A program made the translations under genes and the position numbers. Positions 48,715-57,001 of a stretch of 64,000 bases of DNA are shown in pieces; position 1 is the first letter of the stretch, and every line of letters begins with the position of its first letter. The notes under the pieces are model-generated. The model had not been told where the DNA came from, ran no database searches, and was given only the letters and a program-made list of their open reading frames with translations. Origin of the DNA: Verrucomicrobiales bacterium (GTDB lineage: Bacteria; Verrucomicrobiota; Verrucomicrobiia; Limisphaerales; UBA11358); contig JAQTQB010000001.1 of the NCBI GenBank assembly GCA_028712475.1, positions 1-64,000 of the forward strand. Direction: 5' to 3'.

Positions 48715-50532
48715 ATGCTGGCTTTTCTTTTCAAGGTCTGGGGGTTGGCCAGACCCTACCGCATGCGGCTTTTTCTCGGCGTGCTCACGGGCGTCATCAG
48801 CGGACTGATGTCGCCGCTGCTGATCGCGACGGTCATGTTCGTCTATGGCGCGGTGTTCCCCTCGGCAAACACGGTGGCGACGGGAAGACTGCCGATGAAA
48901 GTGCCCGCCTTCGTGCAGGACTGGTTCGGTTCCGTGCGCACCGGCCTCGAAAGCGGCGTCCACGCGCATCCATGGGCGGTGTTCATGCTCATCGCCGCGA
49001 TTCCCTGCGTCATGTTTCTGCGCGGGCTGCTGGGTTATCTGAATGTTTATTTTCTGCAATGGACGGCCAGCCGCACTATCGCGGATTTCCGGACGCGGCT
49101 GTTCGCGCATCTGCTGAATTTGTCCGCCGGCTTTTACACGCAAAACTCCTCCGGCCAGCTCATCTCGCGCGTGATCGCGGACACCCAGGCGCTCCAGACC
49201 ATTTTGAGCAACGCGACATCGGTGATCATCCGCGACCCGGTCACGCTGATTGGCATCCTGGGATATTTGTTTTATGAACAGCCCAGGCTCACCTTGATTT
49301 CTTTGGTCGCGCTGCCGGTTTGCGTGATTCCCATCGCCATTTTCAGCCGCAAGGTCCGCCGGAACAGCCGCCTGATGCAGGCGCAGTCCGCCGAGCTGAC
49401 GCAGATCATGAGCGAAGCCTTCACCGGGCATCGCATCGTCAAGGCCTACAACCTGGAAGGCATCGCGGCGGAAAAGTTCCGCAGCACCGCGCGCCGGATC
49501 GTCGGCCACTACATGCGCAACATCCGGGCGATGGAGATTCCCGGGCCGTTGATTGAATTTTTCGGCTCGTGCGGCGTCGCCTTGGTGCTGCTGTATTTGA
49601 TTAATCATTCCAAATCCGGCCCCAGCCCCACGGATTTCCTGCAACTCATCGGCTCCATTTTCACCATGTATCAGCCGCTGAAAAATCTCACGCGGCTGCA
49701 AAACCAGATCGTCCAGGCACGCGCCGCCAGTGAACGCGCCTTCGCGCTGCTGGCCACGGAAACCACCGTGCCCGAACCTGCCCAGCCGCGCATGCTCCAT
49801 GCCCAGAACGCGGACATCCAGTTCGACCACGTCGAGTTTGCCTACGGCGAAAAAATTGCGCTGCACAACATCAATCTTCCGATCAAGTCCGGCCAGCTCG
49901 TGGCGCTCGTCGGCGCCAGCGGCTCCGGCAAGACGACGCTCTCCAACCTGCTGCTGCGTTTTTACGACCCGCAGCGCGGCGCGGTCCGCATCGGCGGCGT
50001 GGACATCCGCGAATTCACCACGCGCGACCTGCGGAATCAAATCGCCGTCGTCACGCAGGAAACAGTTTTGTTCAATGACACCATAGGCCAGAACATCGAA
50101 CTTGGCCGCCCCGGTGCCACAAGGGAAGAAATCATCGCCGCCGCGCAGCACGCCCACGCGCACCAGTTCATTTCGGAAAAGCCCGAAGGCTACGACACCG
50201 TCATCGGCGAAAAGGGCGTGATGCTCTCCGGCGGACAACGCCAGCGCCTCGCCATCGCCCGCGCCGTGTTGCGAAATGCGCCCATTCTTATTTTGGACGA
50301 GGCGACCAACGCGCTGGACACCGAATCCGAACGCGCCGTGCAGACCGCGCTGGACGAACTGATGAAGGGCCGCACAACGCTGTGCATCGCGCACCGGCTT
50401 TCAACCATCCTGCACGCGGATCTGATTGTCGTCATGGATCATGGCCGCATCGTGGAAACCGGCAAACACGACGAACTGGTTGCTCGCGGAGGCGTCTATC
50501 AAAGGCTTTACGAACTTCAATTCCGTGAGTAG
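48715..50532 (+). CDS. ABC exporter, MsbA-like
   Basis: Half-transporter with a fused membrane and ATPase domain, 605 residues from the ATG at 48715. Six membrane helices occupy about 1-320 with an unusually long first periplasmic loop (residues 40-90). The ATPase has LVALVGASGSGKTTLSNLLL (Walker A), the Q-loop IAVVTQETVLFN, signature LSGGQRQRLAIARAVL, Walker B ILILDEATNALD and the H-loop CIAHRLST. The surrounding LPS-type genes point to lipid A-core or lipid-linked glycan export, as for MsbA. An ATG at 48670 is also in frame; the start is not certain. Confidence 0.88.
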   Translation: MLAFLFKVWGLARPYRMRLFLGVLTGVISGLMSPLLIATVMFVYGAVFPSANTVATGRLPMKVPAFVQDWFGSVRTGLESGVHAHPWAVFMLIAAIPCVMFLRGLLGYLNVYFLQWTASRTIADFRTRLFAHLLNLSAGFYTQNSSGQLISRVIADTQALQTILSNATSVIIRDPVTLIGILGYLFYEQPRLTLISLVALPVCVIPIAIFSRKVRRNSRLMQAQSAELTQIMSEAFTGHRIVKAYNLEGIAAEKFRSTARRIVGHYMRNIRAMEIPGPLIEFFGSCGVALVLLYLINHSKSGPSPTDFLQLIGSIFTMYQPLKNLTRLQNQIVQARAASERAFALLATETTVPEPAQPRMLHAQNADIQFDHVEFAYGEKIALHNINLPIKSGQLVALVGASGSGKTTLSNLLLRFYDPQRGAVRIGGVDIREFTTRDLRNQIAVVTQETVLFNDTIGQNIELGRPGATREEIIAAAQHAHAHQFISEKPEGYDTVIGEKGVMLSGGQRQRLAIARAVLRNAPILILDEATNALDTESERAVQTALDELMKGRTTLCIAHRLSTILHADLIVVMDHGRIVETGKHDELVARGGVYQRLYELQFRE

Positions 50533-50560
50533 TTTGGTAAGGCAAACTGATTCTACCAAA

Positions 50561-51670
50561 ATGAGTGATAAAGTTCCCTATCTCGACCTGCCCGCGCAAA
50601 TCCGCAGCGTGCGCAAAGAACTCGACGCCGTCATCGCCCGCACCCTCGACAACTGCTCGTTCTGCCTGGGGCCGGACGTGGCACAGTTTGAAAAGGACTT
50701 CGCCAGATTTGTCGGCGCGCAACATTGCGTCGCCTTCAACAGCGGCACGTCCGCGCTGCACGTCGCGCTGCTGCTGCTCGACATCAAGCCGGGCGACGAA
50801 GTCATCAGCACGCCCTACACCTTCGTGGCGACGAGCTGGGCAATTTCCTACGTCGGCGCGACACCCGTTTATGTGGATGTGGAAGACGGGACGATGAATC
50901 TCGACCCAAAGCTGCTCGAACGCGCCATCACATCGAAAACCAAGGCCGTCATGCCCGTGCATCTTTACGGACAGCCGTTCGACATTGATCCGGTTCTGGA
51001 AATCTGCCGGAAACACAAGCTGCCGCTCGTGGAAGACACGGCGCAGTCGCACGCGGCGAAATACAAAGGCAAAATCGTCGGCACGTTCGGCGAAATGTCC
51101 TGCTTCAGCTTTTATCCCGGCAAAAACCTCGGCGCGTGCGGCGAAGGGGGCGCTCTCGTGACCAATAACGCGGAATTTGCCAGGCGTGCGCGGTCTTTGC
51201 GCGAACACGGTTCAACCGTGCGTTATTATCACGACGAAGTCGGGTTCAACTATCGAATGGAAGGCATTCAGGGCGCGGTGCTGGGTGTGAAGCTGCCGCA
51301 TCTGCAAAAGTGGACCAACGAACGCCGCCGCGTGGCGCATCGCTATCACGAACTGTTGAAAGACACGCCGCTGCAACTGCCGTTTGAGGCCGCCTACGCT
51401 GAAAGCGCCTATCATCTTTACGTCGTGCGCGATCCGCAGCGTGACAAGCTAAAGGAACATCTCGACGCGAACGGCGTGGGCTGCGCGTTGCATTATCCGG
51501 TGCCGCTGCACCTGCAAAAATGTTACGCAAGCCTCGGCCACAAGGCGGGCGATTTCCCCGTGGCCGAAAAGGCCGCGAACCAGTGCTTGAGCCTGCCGGT
51601 TTATCCGGAGCTGACCGACGCCCAGATTCAGCGCGTGGTGGCGGTGATCAAGGAATTTTTCGCGCGGTGA
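50561..51670 (+). CDS. DegT/DnrJ/EryC1/StrS aminotransferase
   Basis: PLP enzyme of 369 residues that aminates keto-sugars on NDP-sugar precursors. The start YLDLPAQIRSVRKELDAVIA, the FNSGTSALHVALLLLDIKPG block, HLYGQPFDIDPVLEICRKHK, DTAQSHAAKYKGKIVGTFGE and the Lys in FSFYPGKNLGACGEGGALV (internal aldimine) are all present; GFNYRMEGIQGAVLGVKL follows. ATG at 50561 begins the family pattern. It follows the exporter gene by 28 bases in the same direction, so an amino-sugar for the surface glycan is likely. Confidence 0.92.
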   Translation: MSDKVPYLDLPAQIRSVRKELDAVIARTLDNCSFCLGPDVAQFEKDFARFVGAQHCVAFNSGTSALHVALLLLDIKPGDEVISTPYTFVATSWAISYVGATPVYVDVEDGTMNLDPKLLERAITSKTKAVMPVHLYGQPFDIDPVLEICRKHKLPLVEDTAQSHAAKYKGKIVGTFGEMSCFSFYPGKNLGACGEGGALVTNNAEFARRARSLREHGSTVRYYHDEVGFNYRMEGIQGAVLGVKLPHLQKWTNERRRVAHRYHELLKDTPLQLPFEAAYAESAYHLYVVRDPQRDKLKEHLDANGVGCALHYPVPLHLQKCYASLGHKAGDFPVAEKAANQCLSLPVYPELTDAQIQRVVAVIKEFFAR

Positions 51671-51736
51671 CGCTTTTCATGCGCCGACGCGTGGGAATTG
51701 GTCAAGCCGGCCAAGATTTTATTTTTTATTTCTTTT

Positions 51737-51763
51737 GGCGGGAATCAGGCTATAATTCCCGCC
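51737..51763 (+). promoter_or_regulatory. putative promoter with palindromic operator before the aldolase gene
   Basis: GGCGGGAAT (51737-51745) and ATTCCCGCC (51755-51763) are perfect 9-bp inverted arms around a TATAAT-type -10 box (51751-51756). A regulator binding here would cover the -10 element. No convincing -35 box stands 17 bases upstream. The ATG is 46 bases downstream of the palindrome. Confidence 0.45.
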
Positions 51764-51808
51764 AGTCGGAGAATTAAGGCCGTTTTTCAATCGAAAACTA
51801 ATAAATTT

Positions 51809-52774
51809 ATGCCACTAACACACACCACAGACCTGTTTGCGAAAGCATTGAAAGGCAAATACGCCCTCGGCGCATTTAACGTCAACAACATGGAACTCAT
51901 CCAGGCAATCGTTGAAGCCTGCGAAGAGGAGAAGGCGCCGCTGATGCTCCAGATTTCCAAGGGCGCGCGCCAATACGCCCATCCGACCTACCTGAAAAAG
52001 TTGATCGAAGCAGCCGTCAGCCTTTCGACCATCCCCATCGCGGTTCACCTTGACCACGGCGACACGTTTGAGCTGTGCAAAGAGTGCATTGACGAGGGTT
52101 TCACGAGCGTGATGATTGACGCCAGCCATGAAACCTTCGAGAAGAACGTGGAAATCTGCAAAAAAGTCGTGGATTACGCCCACGCCCACAATTGCGTGGT
52201 CGAAGGCGAACTCGGCATGTTGGTCGGCGCGCAGCACGACGACGGCGAAGAAGGCGGCGGTTATTCCAAGGGCGGCGCTTACACGCATCCCGACGAGGCC
52301 GTGGCGTTCGTGAAAGCTTCCGGCGTGGATTCATTGGCCGTCGCAATCGGCAATTCCCACGGCGCATACAAGTTCAAGGGCGAACAGCATCTCGATCTCG
52401 AACGGCTCAAGGCCATCAAGAAGGCGCTGCTCGATGCCGGCATGGGCGATTATCCGCTCGTGTTGCACGGTGCCTCCAGCGTGCCGAAGGATCTGGCCGA
52501 CGAGATCAACAAATACGGCGGCAAGATGGGCACAGACACCGCCGGGGTGCCGGAAGCCGACATCGAAATCGCCCGCCGCGTGGGATGCACGAAGGTGAAC
52601 ATTGACACCGACCTCCGCATGGCCATGACCGCCGCCATCCGCAAAGTGTTCGCGGAAAGCCCGAAGGAATTTGATCCGCGCAAATATTTGGGCCCGGCCC
52701 GCGCGAAAGTGAAGGAACTCGTCCGCCACAAAGTCCGCGACGTGCTGTGCTGCGCCGGCCACGCGTTCGATTAA
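51809..52774 (+). CDS. fba: class II fructose-bisphosphate aldolase
   Basis: Zinc aldolase of glycolysis and gluconeogenesis, 321 residues. The start ALKGKYALGAFNVNNMELIQ is typical; catalytic/zinc motifs are IPIAVHLDHGDTFELCKECI (D-H), CVVEGELGMLVGAQ (E), VAIGNSHGAYKFKGEQ (H) and LVLHGASSVPKDL (H); the NIDTDLRMAMTAAIR end is also standard. The ATG at 51809 is selected; the frame upstream is leader. A strong hairpin terminator follows, so the gene is a single transcription unit with its own palindrome-containing promoter. Confidence 0.95.
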   Translation: MPLTHTTDLFAKALKGKYALGAFNVNNMELIQAIVEACEEEKAPLMLQISKGARQYAHPTYLKKLIEAAVSLSTIPIAVHLDHGDTFELCKECIDEGFTSVMIDASHETFEKNVEICKKVVDYAHAHNCVVEGELGMLVGAQHDDGEEGGGYSKGGAYTHPDEAVAFVKASGVDSLAVAIGNSHGAYKFKGEQHLDLERLKAIKKALLDAGMGDYPLVLHGASSVPKDLADEINKYGGKMGTDTAGVPEADIEIARRVGCTKVNIDTDLRMAMTAAIRKVFAESPKEFDPRKYLGPARAKVKELVRHKVRDVLCCAGHAFD

Positions 52775-52787
52775 AATTGATTTTCAT

Positions 52788-52820
52788 CAGCCCCAAGCCA
52801 TCCGGCTTGGGGCTTTTTTG
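52788..52820 (+). terminator. rho-independent terminator after the aldolase gene
   Basis: GCCCCAAGCC and GGCTTGGGGC make a 10-bp perfect stem with loop ATCC, followed by TTTTTTG. It lies 15 bases past the stop. Confidence 0.93.
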
Positions 52821-52854
52821 TTTTCAGTGCAAACGTGGCACAGAACAACCGCCG

Positions 52855-52944
52855 GTGGCACACCGTTTGTGCCAAAAGTTTCCAGCGGCTTCCGGGCATT
52901 TATCCGGCGATGTTCTAAAAACCCTTTATTTCCAATGGTTATAA
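52855..52944 (+). promoter_or_regulatory. possible regulatory region of hsp20
   Basis: TGGCACACCGTTTGT at 52856-52870 fits the sigma-54 pattern TGGCACN5TTGC with one mismatch, and its outer part is a 6-bp inverted repeat GGCACA/TGTGCC. A TATAAG at about 52939 could be a sigma-70 -10 box instead. Neither is tested; the hsp20 start lies 70-150 bases on. Confidence 0.25.
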
Positions 52945-53016
52945 GGATTTCGCGCGGTTGGCATCGCGCCAGCTAAAGTTGTCTTGTCGCAAACAACCAT
53001 CAACCAAATTAAAAAT

Positions 53017-53451
53017 ATGAAACTGATACAATGTGAAAGACCCGGATTGGTCGGCCTCGGCTTTGGCCGCCTGTCGAACCTGCAAGATGAACTGGATCGC
53101 CTGTTTGAATCGCCATTGACCGGCTGGGCGCCCGCAGTGGATGTCCACGAGGACAAGGACAGCTTCATCGTCAGCACGGAATTGCCCGGCCTGAAGCGCG
53201 AAGACATCGAAGTCACGCTGCAAGACGGCGCGCTCGTCATCTCCGGCGAACGCAAGGCCGAAGTGAAGCAGGAAGGCGTGGAAATCCACCGGCAGGAACG
53301 CTATTACGGAAAATTCCAGCGCGCCCTGACGCTGCCTACGCCAGTGGCATTAGACAAGATCAAGGCTCAATACAAAGATGGCGTCCTCACCGTTACGCTT
53401 CCGAAAGTTGAGGAGGCCAAGCCGAAGCAGATTGATATTTCGGTGAACTGA
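53017..53451 (+). CDS. small heat shock protein (Hsp20/alpha-crystallin)
   Basis: ATP-independent holdase chaperone, 144 residues. The alpha-crystallin domain runs from about residue 38: WAPAVDVHEDKDSFIVSTEL, PGLKREDIEVTLQDGALVIS with GERK, RQERYYGKFQRALTLP and the A-x-Y-K-D-G-V-L-T-V-T-L-P end (AQYKDGVLTVTLPK). The short C-terminal tail lacks a clear I-x-I motif beyond IDISVN. ATG at 53017 begins the protein; an upstream in-frame ATG would add 11 unrelated residues. A terminator follows before tRNA-Tyr. Confidence 0.92.
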   Translation: MKLIQCERPGLVGLGFGRLSNLQDELDRLFESPLTGWAPAVDVHEDKDSFIVSTELPGLKREDIEVTLQDGALVISGERKAEVKQEGVEIHRQERYYGKFQRALTLPTPVALDKIKAQYKDGVLTVTLPKVEEAKPKQIDISVN

Positions 53452-53466
53452 TCTGGCAGAAACACA

Positions 53467-53503
53467 AACTCCCGCGAACAAAATCTGTTCGCGGGAGTTT
53501 TGT
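53467..53503 (+). terminator. rho-independent terminator after hsp20
   Basis: AACTCCCGCGAACA and TGTTCGCGGGAGTT form a 14-bp stem with an AAATC loop, ending in TTTTG. The A-tract on the opposite side could also serve tRNA-Tyr transcription from the other strand. Confidence 0.92.
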
Positions 53504-53509
53504 TGAAAA

Positions 53510-53595
53510 TGGTGGTAGGTAATGGATTCGAACCATTGAAGGCGTTAGCCGACAGATTTACAGTCTGCACCCTTTAGCCACTTGGATAACCTACC
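53510..53595 (-). tRNA. tRNA-Tyr (GTA)
   Basis: The minus strand reads GGTAGGT at the 5' end pairing with ACCTACC at the 3' end, with discriminator A and an encoded CCA (TGG at 53510-53512). The anticodon stem-loop holds CTGTAAA, anticodon GTA, and the T arm is ATGGTTCGAATCCAT. The long variable arm expected for bacterial tRNA-Tyr is present (TCGGCTAACGCC region). Confidence 0.96.
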
Positions 53596-53668
53596 ACGCA
53601 AGGGGCGCAGATTAAGCCAGACTCCCGCAGCCTTGTCAATCCGCACGCTTTTGCGATAACTTGGACAA

Positions 53669-55015
53669 ATGTTCGACTCGTTAAGCGGCAAACTCCAGAA
53701 CGCCTTCAAAAACCTGCGCGGCCTCGGCAAGATCTCCGAGAGCAACGCCGCCGACGCCCTGCGCGAAGTCCGCATGGCGCTGCTCGAAGCCGACGTGAAT
53801 TTCAAGGTCGCGCGCGATTTCATCGAACGCGTCAAGACCAAGGCCCTCGGCGCGGAAGTCATCGCCAGCGTCCAGCCCGGCCAGCAGATCGTCAAAATCA
53901 TCGCCGACGAACTCACCGCTCTGCTCGGCTCCACCAACGCCGCCATTGATCTTTCCGGCAATCCCGCCTGCGTGCTGATGGTCGGCTTGCATGGCGCGGG
54001 CAAAACCACTTCGTCCGGCAAGCTCGCCAAACTGCTGCTCAAACAAGGCCGCACGCCGTTGCTCGTCGCGGCGGACGTCTATCGTCCGGCGGCGATGGAC
54101 CAACTGGAAACGCTCGGCAAGCAGCTCGGCATCCCCGTGTTCCTGAAGCGCGGCGAGACGGACGTTTTGAAGATTGCCCGCGAAGCGCTCGACGTCGCGA
54201 AGGCCAATAATCGCAACACGCTCATCTTTGACACTGCCGGGCGTTTGCAGATTGACGAACCGCTCGTGCAGGAACTCGTGCGCCTGCGCGACCTCGTGAA
54301 GCCGCAGGAAATCCTCCTCGTGCTCGATGCCGCCACCGGCCAGGAAGCCGTCAACGTCGCCACGCATTTTGATTCCGCGCTGTCCATCACCGGCGCGATC
54401 CTCACCAAGCTCGATGGAGACGCGCGCGGCGGCGCGGCCTTGAGCATGAAGGCCGTCACCGGCAAGCCCATCAAGTTCATGGGCACCGGCGAAAAGCTCG
54501 ACGAGTTCGAGCCGTTCCATCCCGAACGCATGGCGTCGCGGATTCTCGGCATGGGCGACGTCGTCAGCCTCGTCGAACGCGCCGCCGAGGCCGTCAGCGA
54601 GGACGAGATGAAGCGCATGGAGGAGAAGATGCGCAAGGGCGAGTTCACGCTCGACGATTTTCTCGATCAATTGCGCCAGATGAAAAAGCTCGGCCCGCTG
54701 GAGAACGTGATGAAGATGCTGCCCGGCGGCGCGGAAGCGATAAAGGGCCAGGATTTGTCCAAGCAGGAGCGCGAGTTCAAGCACATGGAGGCGATGATCT
54801 GCGGCATGACCATCAAGGAACGGCGCAACCCGGCGCTCCTGAACGCCAAGCGCCGCATCCGGGTGGCCAAGGGCAGCGGCGTGACCGTGACCGAGCTGAA
54901 CACGATGATGAACAAGTTCGGCCAGATGCAGCAGATGATGAAGAAAATGGGCAAGTTTCAAAAAATGATGGGCAAGATGGGCGGCGGTCTGCCGGGGATG
55001 TTGGGGCGGCGTTAA
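53669..55015 (+). CDS. ffh: signal recognition particle protein Ffh
   Basis: SRP54 GTPase of 448 residues that binds signal sequences and 4.5S RNA. The NG domain shows SLSGKLQNAFKNLRGLGKIS, VLMVGLHGAGKTTSSGKLAK (G1), DVYRPAAMDQLETLGKQLGI, LIFDTAGRLQIDE (G3), TKLDGDARGGAALS (G4) and FMGTGEKLDEFEPFHPERMA. The methionine-rich M domain (about 300-448) ends MKKMGKFQKMMGKMGGGLPG. It pairs with FtsY at 4085. Its stop overlaps the stop of the convergent protease gene by four bases. Confidence 0.97.
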   Translation: MFDSLSGKLQNAFKNLRGLGKISESNAADALREVRMALLEADVNFKVARDFIERVKTKALGAEVIASVQPGQQIVKIIADELTALLGSTNAAIDLSGNPACVLMVGLHGAGKTTSSGKLAKLLLKQGRTPLLVAADVYRPAAMDQLETLGKQLGIPVFLKRGETDVLKIAREALDVAKANNRNTLIFDTAGRLQIDEPLVQELVRLRDLVKPQEILLVLDAATGQEAVNVATHFDSALSITGAILTKLDGDARGGAALSMKAVTGKPIKFMGTGEKLDEFEPFHPERMASRILGMGDVVSLVERAAEAVSEDEMKRMEEKMRKGEFTLDDFLDQLRQMKKLGPLENVMKMLPGGAEAIKGQDLSKQEREFKHMEAMICGMTIKERRNPALLNAKRRIRVAKGSGVTVTELNTMMNKFGQMQQMMKKMGKFQKMMGKMGGGLPGMLGRR

Positions 55016-56352
55016 TAAACTAAAATCAATACGGCTGCGTCTTGTGCCGACTTAACCACGTCTTCAAATTTCCGGTCAGCCGTGATTGGTTGTTTGAGCT
55101 TGGCCGAAACACCCGGCACCGACTCAAGGAAATTCAAAAGCAAACTGCTCTTAACCGCGTAATTTACATTCTCCGGCAACTCGTCGCTTGTGCGGGCTCG
55201 ACCAATTGTCACCCCGAGCTTTGCTGATACCACACCCACCACGTTGCCATGCTCATCTACTAATGCACCGCCAGAATTACCATGCTGCACCGGCGCGCTG
55301 ATTTGAAAATATCCCGGATCATCTTGAATACCGGATAGCGAGGCGATTTCACCCTTGGCCAGCTTGGGAGCAAACCCTTGAGAAACAATTTTTGGAAAAC
55401 CCACCGTGGCCACCGTAACTCCTAAATGAACAGTGCGGCTCTCCGCAATTGGCAACGATGAAAATTTTCCACTTACTTTCAGCAAAGCCAAGTCATTAGC
55501 CGCATCCACCTGAACCACTTTCGCATCAAGCGTTCCCTCGCTCGTGATCAAGCGGACTTTTGTGGCATCTTTAACGACATGGTTATTTGAAATCAGATAA
55601 CCATCGTCCGTGATAAAAAATCCCGAACCTGAGCTTTTCAAATCATCGCTTTCGGGCAACGAAGCGATCAGGTTTTTGCTTGGTGTGCCGACAGAGGGTG
55701 TGCTGACAGAAGCCAGAAAATCAAAAGTTTTTTTCCCAGTTAAAACAGAATCAGGAATTTCATCGCGACCACAGGGACGCCCCGCGTCATATTCGCGAAT
55801 TGTCCGGTCGTCGCCCTTTTTGTTTATGTAGCTGTAATTGCCGGTCAATCTGGCGGTGAAACTGATTGTATCCCTATCTCCAATGGAGTTCCCAAGATTT
55901 TTTACATGCGCCCCATAAAATGAATTCGCATCGGGCGTTATATCAAGAATTACTCCGTCATCTAAAACTTGAATTATTTTAGCCTTCGGAATTGTTGTCC
56001 AGCCAGATTGAGGCTTGCGCGTGTCATAAACAATCCCATCAATTTCCCTAAAACGGCCAGCCTGAATAGCTCTTTCCAAATCTTGGGCAGTTTTTTGTGT
56101 TTCGGCGATTTTTGCAGCATCCTGTGATTCTTTATTAATGTTCCATGATGTAAGAAAATCTGCTGGAACTTTGTCTGCGCTTGCGGAAGTTCCTCCTCCG
56201 GGAAAGAAGATAAAAATTTTACCGCCCGGTCCAACATAGACCCTATTGATGTTGGTATACTGGTTGCCATTAACCACGATGCTCGTAATTCCATCAGCCA
56301 ATACAGAGCATCCCATTAAAGCCGCCAGAGCAACTCCAAGTAGAGCCTTCAT
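55012..56352 (-). CDS. trypsin-like serine protease (HtrA/S1C-like), secreted
   Basis: Predicted periplasmic or surface protease of 446 residues. The signal peptide is ALLGVALAALMGCSVLA (a lipobox-like MGC is present, but LADG may be a normal cleavage site). The first 200 residues are of unknown fold and rich in beta strands. The protease domain (about 250-420) has DGYLISNNHVVKDATKV (His), VDAANDLALLKVSG (Asp) and PVQHGNSGGALVDEHGNVVG (Ser). No PDZ domain follows, so it differs from DegP. The ATG at 56352 is used; upstream in-frame codons precede the signal. AT-richer than its neighbours. Confidence 0.87.
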   Translation of the reverse strand: MKALLGVALAALMGCSVLADGITSIVVNGNQYTNINRVYVGPGGKIFIFFPGGGTSASADKVPADFLTSWNINKESQDAAKIAETQKTAQDLERAIQAGRFREIDGIVYDTRKPQSGWTTIPKAKIIQVLDDGVILDITPDANSFYGAHVKNLGNSIGDRDTISFTARLTGNYSYINKKGDDRTIREYDAGRPCGRDEIPDSVLTGKKTFDFLASVSTPSVGTPSKNLIASLPESDDLKSSGSGFFITDDGYLISNNHVVKDATKVRLITSEGTLDAKVVQVDAANDLALLKVSGKFSSLPIAESRTVHLGVTVATVGFPKIVSQGFAPKLAKGEIASLSGIQDDPGYFQISAPVQHGNSGGALVDEHGNVVGVVSAKLGVTIGRARTSDELPENVNYAVKSSLLLNFLESVPGVSAKLKQPITADRKFEDVVKSAQDAAVLILVY

Positions 56353-56435
56353 GCCCAGACCGTAAGAATTGAATTCAAAACAGTCAACCAACAATTTCCC
56401 CGTCGCCATTTCGGCACGGTCCGTTTTTACAAATC

Positions 56436-56530
56436 GTGTGGACAAAAATCACGACACCACCGCGCAGTTTTTCGCGCAAAGCTTTCAGCCCGGCGACGAT
56501 GCAGGCCAACTTCTTCCATTGGAAACATAG
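56436..56530 (-). pseudogene. short fragment resembling the DAG-kinase gene at 57002
   Basis: On the minus strand the codons read LACIVAGLKALREK, then LRGGVVIFV, like LAYVIAGLKALREK in the middle and REKLRVVVP at the end of the intact gene. At the base level TTTCAGCCCGGCGA with nearby CACGAAGC/GCAAAGC and CCACC.CGCAG..TTCGCGC also match. It looks like a copy with the part between two REKL-like sites deleted. Only about 25 codons, so the claim is tentative. Confidence 0.4.
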
Positions 56531-56651
56531 GGTTACACCCCATGGCATTGGGCCAGTCCAGATTCTAATTTTACCCGTCTTATTGCCAAGAAAGCACTTC
56601 GGTGCATATTGTCGGGAAGGAAGTTGAATTTGGAAAACCCAAGGTAAAATT

Positions 56652-56867
56652 ATGAAAATCGAATCAGGCGGTTTATTCCTGGCGCTGGGTCTCGGCATGT
56701 CGGTTATGGTCGCCGGCATCAACGGTTGCGCCGCCGGTCCGGATAAGTCAGGCCGCAAACTTGCACCCACCAACCCCAACCCGACCTGGAGTGGCGATCA
56801 ACATGATCCGCCGGTTTATACGTCCCCGGCCACTCCGGATAAAAAAGACCTGTCAGTCCCTCCGTGA
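56652..56867 (+). CDS. small secreted/lipoprotein-like protein
   Basis: A 71-residue protein: hydrophobic stretch LFLALGLGMSVMVAGINGC near the start could be a signal with an imperfect lipobox (INGC), followed by a polar proline-rich mature part (KLAPTNPNPTWSGD ... DLSVPP). No family recognised. The start has little ribosome-binding signal. The gene stands alone between two repeat-rich gaps, so its reality is moderate. Confidence 0.5.
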   Translation: MKIESGGLFLALGLGMSVMVAGINGCAAGPDKSGRKLAPTNPNPTWSGDQHDPPVYTSPATPDKKDLSVPP

Positions 56868-56912
56868 CCGTCGGAATTCAAACGCCAATCTTTTCAGCCT
56901 GGGTTTTTTGTG

Positions 56913-56965
56913 TGTAGCGTCGAGCCTATGGCTCGAAACAATCAGCGCACAGCGCCGACACTACA
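56913..56965. repeat. TGTAGCGTCG...CGACACTACA palindrome
   Basis: TGTAGCGTCGAGCC with GGCTCGA, and GCGCACAGCGCCGACACTAC: outer TGTAG/CTACA arms and two inner hairpins. A second copy lies in frame in the helicase gene at 62058-62112 in rearranged order. Confidence 0.85.
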
Positions 56966-57001
56966 TCCTTAAATTCGGCGATTATCCCGACGCCGACAAA
57001 T

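Noticed and set aside
48562-50394. A 610-codon frame opposite the ABC exporter
   Set aside because: Exporter motifs on the plus strand are complete; the opposite frame shows Arg/His/Gln-rich residues without any domain.
53681-54961. A 426-codon frame opposite ffh
   Set aside because: His/Leu/Ala-rich shadow of a highly conserved gene.
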